The notes beneath the pieces were generated by a model. That model was not told the origin of the DNA. It worked only from the letters and a program-made list of their open reading frames with translations, and made no database searches. Shown here piece after piece: positions 61,438 through 64,000 of a DNA stretch of 64,000 nt. The DNA is from Odontesthes bonariensis. Lineage: Eukaryota; Chordata; Actinopteri; Atheriniformes; Atherinopsidae. Position 1 is the first letter of the stretch. Every line of letters begins with the position of its first letter. The position numbers and the translations under genes are program-made. The stretch lies in NCBI RefSeq assembly GCF_027942865.1, contig NC_134525.1, positions 22,939,657 to 23,003,656 of the forward strand. Direction: 5' to 3'.

Positions 61438-63619
61438 TCATTTCTGTGTTTTCTTCGACCTATCTACTTTACCCAAAACACCAGCTGGGCCTGCAGTTGT
61501 TCGGGGAAGACTCATAAATGACAGAACAGGGACACAGTTTATGGAAATGATTAGGTTTGAGAACACCCTGTGTTCTGATGTTGATGATCTGTTGAACTCT
61601 TACACATCAAGTCTCTTAAATGTTTTGGATACCATTGCTCCTGTCAAGGTTAGAATGGTTAAAAGTAGGCAAAGGGCGCCATGGAGGAAAGAAGAGTCGG
61701 TCAGGGCACAGAAAAGGGAGTGCCGGAGAGCCGAACGGAAATGGCGCAAGTCAAAGCTCCAGGTTCATTATGAGACTTACAAAGAAAAGCTATGTGTGTT
61801 CAACCAGACTTTGCGTAGAACAAGGGAGAGTTATTTTTCTGAAATCATCAAAAACTGCAGTAACAACTCTCGTGTCCCGTTTGCTACAGTAAACAGATTA
61901 ACAAACCCTCCAGTTTCACTGCCTTTAGAACTCATTTCTGCATCCAAGTGTAATGAGTTTGCAATATTCTTTAATGACAAAGTTCAAGGCATTAAAAATG
62001 CAATAATTTCCACAACACAAATAACTACTCTGCAGCCAGCTAGACACCTAGAGCTGACACATTTCACACCTGTTACTGACAAAAGTGTCGAAGAGATCAT
62101 CTACAGTCTGAGTTCATCAACGTGCTGCCTTGATGAGTTGCCCACTAGATTCCTAAAGTCTGTGCTGAGCAGTTTGTTACCACAACTTGCTTATCTAGTC
62201 AACATCTCACTCCAGACTGGAACATTTCCAAAGGCCTTAAAAACTGCTGTCATTAAGCCTCTTCTAAAGAAGAGCAATCTTGATGCCACAGTACTGAACA
62301 ACTACCTGCCCATATCAAACCTGCCATTCTTAGGCAAAGTCCTAGAAAAAGTTGTATACCAACAGCTTAGTGACTTTCTCCTGTCTAACAATGCTTTTGA
62401 TACTTTCCAATCAGGCTTTAGGCCCCACCACAGCACTGAGACAGCTCTGATCAAGGTGACAAATGACATCCGCCTGAACACAGACGCAAGCAAAGTCACA
62501 GTCTTAGTTCTGCTGGACCTGAGTGCTGCCTTTGACACAGTTGACCATGCGATTTTATTACAGAGGTTAGAAGACTGGGTGGGAATCTCTGGTCGTGCTT
62601 TAAACTGGTTCAAGTCCTATCTGGAGGACAGGAAATATTTTGTTGAAATTGGTAACTGTGTCTCAGACCAAATGGCTATGACCTGTGGGGTTCCCCAGGG
62701 GGCAATCCTGGGACTCGTATTGTTCAATCTGTACATGCTTCCACTAGGCCAGCTAATACGCAGCTATAATGTGTCCTACCACAATTATGCAGATGACACT
62801 CAGATCTACGTGTCACTGACGGCAGGAGAACACGGGCCTGTAGATACATTGTGTCGCTGCATCGAACAGATCAGTGTGTGGATGCAAAACAATTTTCTCC
62901 AGCTAAACTCAGACAAAACTGAAATCATTGTCTGTGGCCCACAGAAACAAAGAGAAAGTGTTATCAGTCACCTTGAGACTCTCTCTCTAAAACCTAACTA
63001 TAAAGTTAGAAATCTCGGGGTAATATTGGACTCAGACCTGAACTTTAACAGCCACATTAAATCTGTAACATCAGCAGCTTTTTACCATCTAAAAAACATT
63101 GCCAGAATCAAAGGAATAGTGTCTAAACCAGACTTAGAAAGACTGATCCATGCGTTTGTCTCCAGCAGGTTAGACTACTGTAACGGCCTGCTCACTGGGC
63201 TCTCTAAACGGGCTGTAAGACAGCTGCAGTACATCCAGAACGCTGCTGCTCGAGTCCTGACTAGAACCAGGAAATACGACCATATTAGTCCAGTGCTCAG
63301 GTCTCTGCACTGGCTTCCTGTCGCTCAGAGAATAGACTTTAAAACAGCTCTGCTTGTGTACAAGTCTCTTCACGGTCAAGCGCCAAAGTACATCTCTGAC
63401 ATGTTAGAGCCATATGAACCAACTCGGGCTCTGAGAACCTCAGGGAGGGGTCTCCTGCTGGTGCCCAGAGTCAGGACTAAACAAGGTGAGGCTGCGTTTC
63501 AGTTTTATGCCCCTAAAATCTGGAACAGCCTTCCAGAAGATGTGAGACAGGCCTCAGCTCTGACAATGTTTAAATCCATGCTGAAAACAGTTCTATTTAG
63601 CTGTGCATATGACACCTGA
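61376..63619 (+). CDS. L2 LINE ORF2, reverse transcriptase part
   Basis: 747 open codons from the first Met, but the true frame begins upstream across a frameshift. RT blocks: [59 protein letters not shown] and catalytic YADDTQIYVS. The C-terminal LHWLPVAQRIDFK block is the conserved end of L2 ORF2. Confidence 0.88.
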   Translation: MLISRGVVISNVNVVNVALSDHFCVFFDLSTLPKTPAGPAVVRGRLINDRTGTQFMEMIRFENTLCSDVDDLLNSYTSSLLNVLDTIAPVKVRMVKSRQRAPWRKEESVRAQKRECRRAERKWRKSKLQVHYETYKEKLCVFNQTLRRTRESYFSEIIKNCSNNSRVPFATVNRLTNPPVSLPLELISASKCNEFAIFFNDKVQGIKNAIISTTQITTLQPARHLELTHFTPVTDKSVEEIIYSLSSSTCCLDELPTRFLKSVLSSLLPQLAYLVNISLQTGTFPKALKTAVIKPLLKKSNLDATVLNNYLPISNLPFLGKVLEKVVYQQLSDFLLSNNAFDTFQSGFRPHHSTETALIKVTNDIRLNTDASKVTVLVLLDLSAAFDTVDHAILLQRLEDWVGISGRALNWFKSYLEDRKYFVEIGNCVSDQMAMTCGVPQGAILGLVLFNLYMLPLGQLIRSYNVSYHNYADDTQIYVSLTAGEHGPVDTLCRCIEQISVWMQNNFLQLNSDKTEIIVCGPQKQRESVISHLETLSLKPNYKVRNLGVILDSDLNFNSHIKSVTSAAFYHLKNIARIKGIVSKPDLERLIHAFVSSRLDYCNGLLTGLSKRAVRQLQYIQNAAARVLTRTRKYDHISPVLRSLHWLPVAQRIDFKTALLVYKSLHGQAPKYISDMLEPYEPTRALRTSGRGLLLVPRVRTKQGEAAFQFYAPKIWNSLPEDVRQASALTMFKSMLKTVLFSCAYDT

Positions 63620-63855
63620 AAGTATTTTATCTGCACTCTTCACTTTTTAATTAATTAATGATTATTTTAATGGGTTTTAAATTTCTTTCTTTTTTAATTT
63701 CTTTCTTTTTTAATTTCTTTCTTTTATTTTTTTTATTCCTTTTTAATGGTTTTATTGCCTTCTTGTGATTTTATGTAGCTGTAAAGCACTTTGAATTGCC
63801 CTGTGTATGAATTGTGCTCTATAAATAAAATTGCCTTGCCTTGCCTTGCCTAAAG

Positions 63856-64000
63856 ACACCAAGAAAAAAGGGAATCCGAAACGGAGATAAAGCAGAGAAG
63901 CAAGATGCGATGCGGGAGCGAAAACCTAAAGGGAGCTGAGGAGAATAATAAAATCTGAGGGAAGAAATTATAAATCTGTGGCAATAAGTAAACTAAGACC
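63856..64000. other. Window end, nothing recognised
   Basis: Purine-rich sequence after the LINE tail; no exon or repeat identified. Confidence 0.4.

Larger units (their letters stand above)
59530..63855 (+). mobile_element. Near full-length L2-type LINE
   Basis: Plus strand: ORF1 59651-60691, ORF2 from about 60830 to 63619, a T-rich 3'UTR, then CTATAAATAAAATTGCCTTG with (CCTTG)n at 63820-63851. Two frameshifts in ORF2 make it inactive as read. The 5' border was not resolved. Confidence 0.85.

Overview
This is nuclear DNA from a vertebrate, almost certainly a teleost fish. Spliced genes with GT-AG introns are separated by fish-typical interspersed repeats: L2-clade LINEs with short-period 3' tails, Tc1-like transposase debris, hAT elements with 8-bp target duplications, TTAA-flanked foldback elements and a tRNA-derived SINE. 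No bacterial gene, CRISPR array, rRNA or tRNA gene was seen.

Layout. (1) 1-19.2 kb: an 11-exon plus-strand gene that I assemble as map7d2 (MAP7 domain-containing 2, microtubule-associated). The exon phases join into a 547-residue reading frame. (2) 21.7-25.1 kb: a minus-strand, multi-exon gene ending in a DUF4806-like domain, broken by a frameshift. It lies between two identical 78-bp direct repeats and is followed by a palindromic foldback element. (3) 26.0-43.3 kb: bclaf3 (BCLAF1/THRAP3 family member 3) on the plus strand, ten coding exons and 719 codons. Its first intron has absorbed a second foldback copy (itself split by an L2 LINE) and a 977-bp hAT element. A later intron holds a decayed intronless coding sequence. 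(4) 45.7-53.6 kb: a minus-strand lipase of the LIPH/LIPI (phosphatidic-acid phospholipase A1) type, nine exons, convergent with bclaf3. The signal-peptide exon was not found. (5) 59.6-63.9 kb: a nearly full-length plus-strand L2-type LINE with an esterase-like ORF1 and a frameshifted ORF2.

map7d2 followed by bclaf3 in the same orientation matches the neighbouring human genes MAP7D2 and BCLAF3 (CXorf23) at Xp22 as I recall them, which supports both names. No shared pathway links the three host genes: microtubule/kinesin-1 binding, a nuclear arginine-rich protein, and a secreted phospholipase. The most unusual material is transposon biology: the DUF4806 unit with identical flanking repeats, several foldback families that all sit at TTAA and begin AG, and the nested insertions in bclaf3 intron 1.
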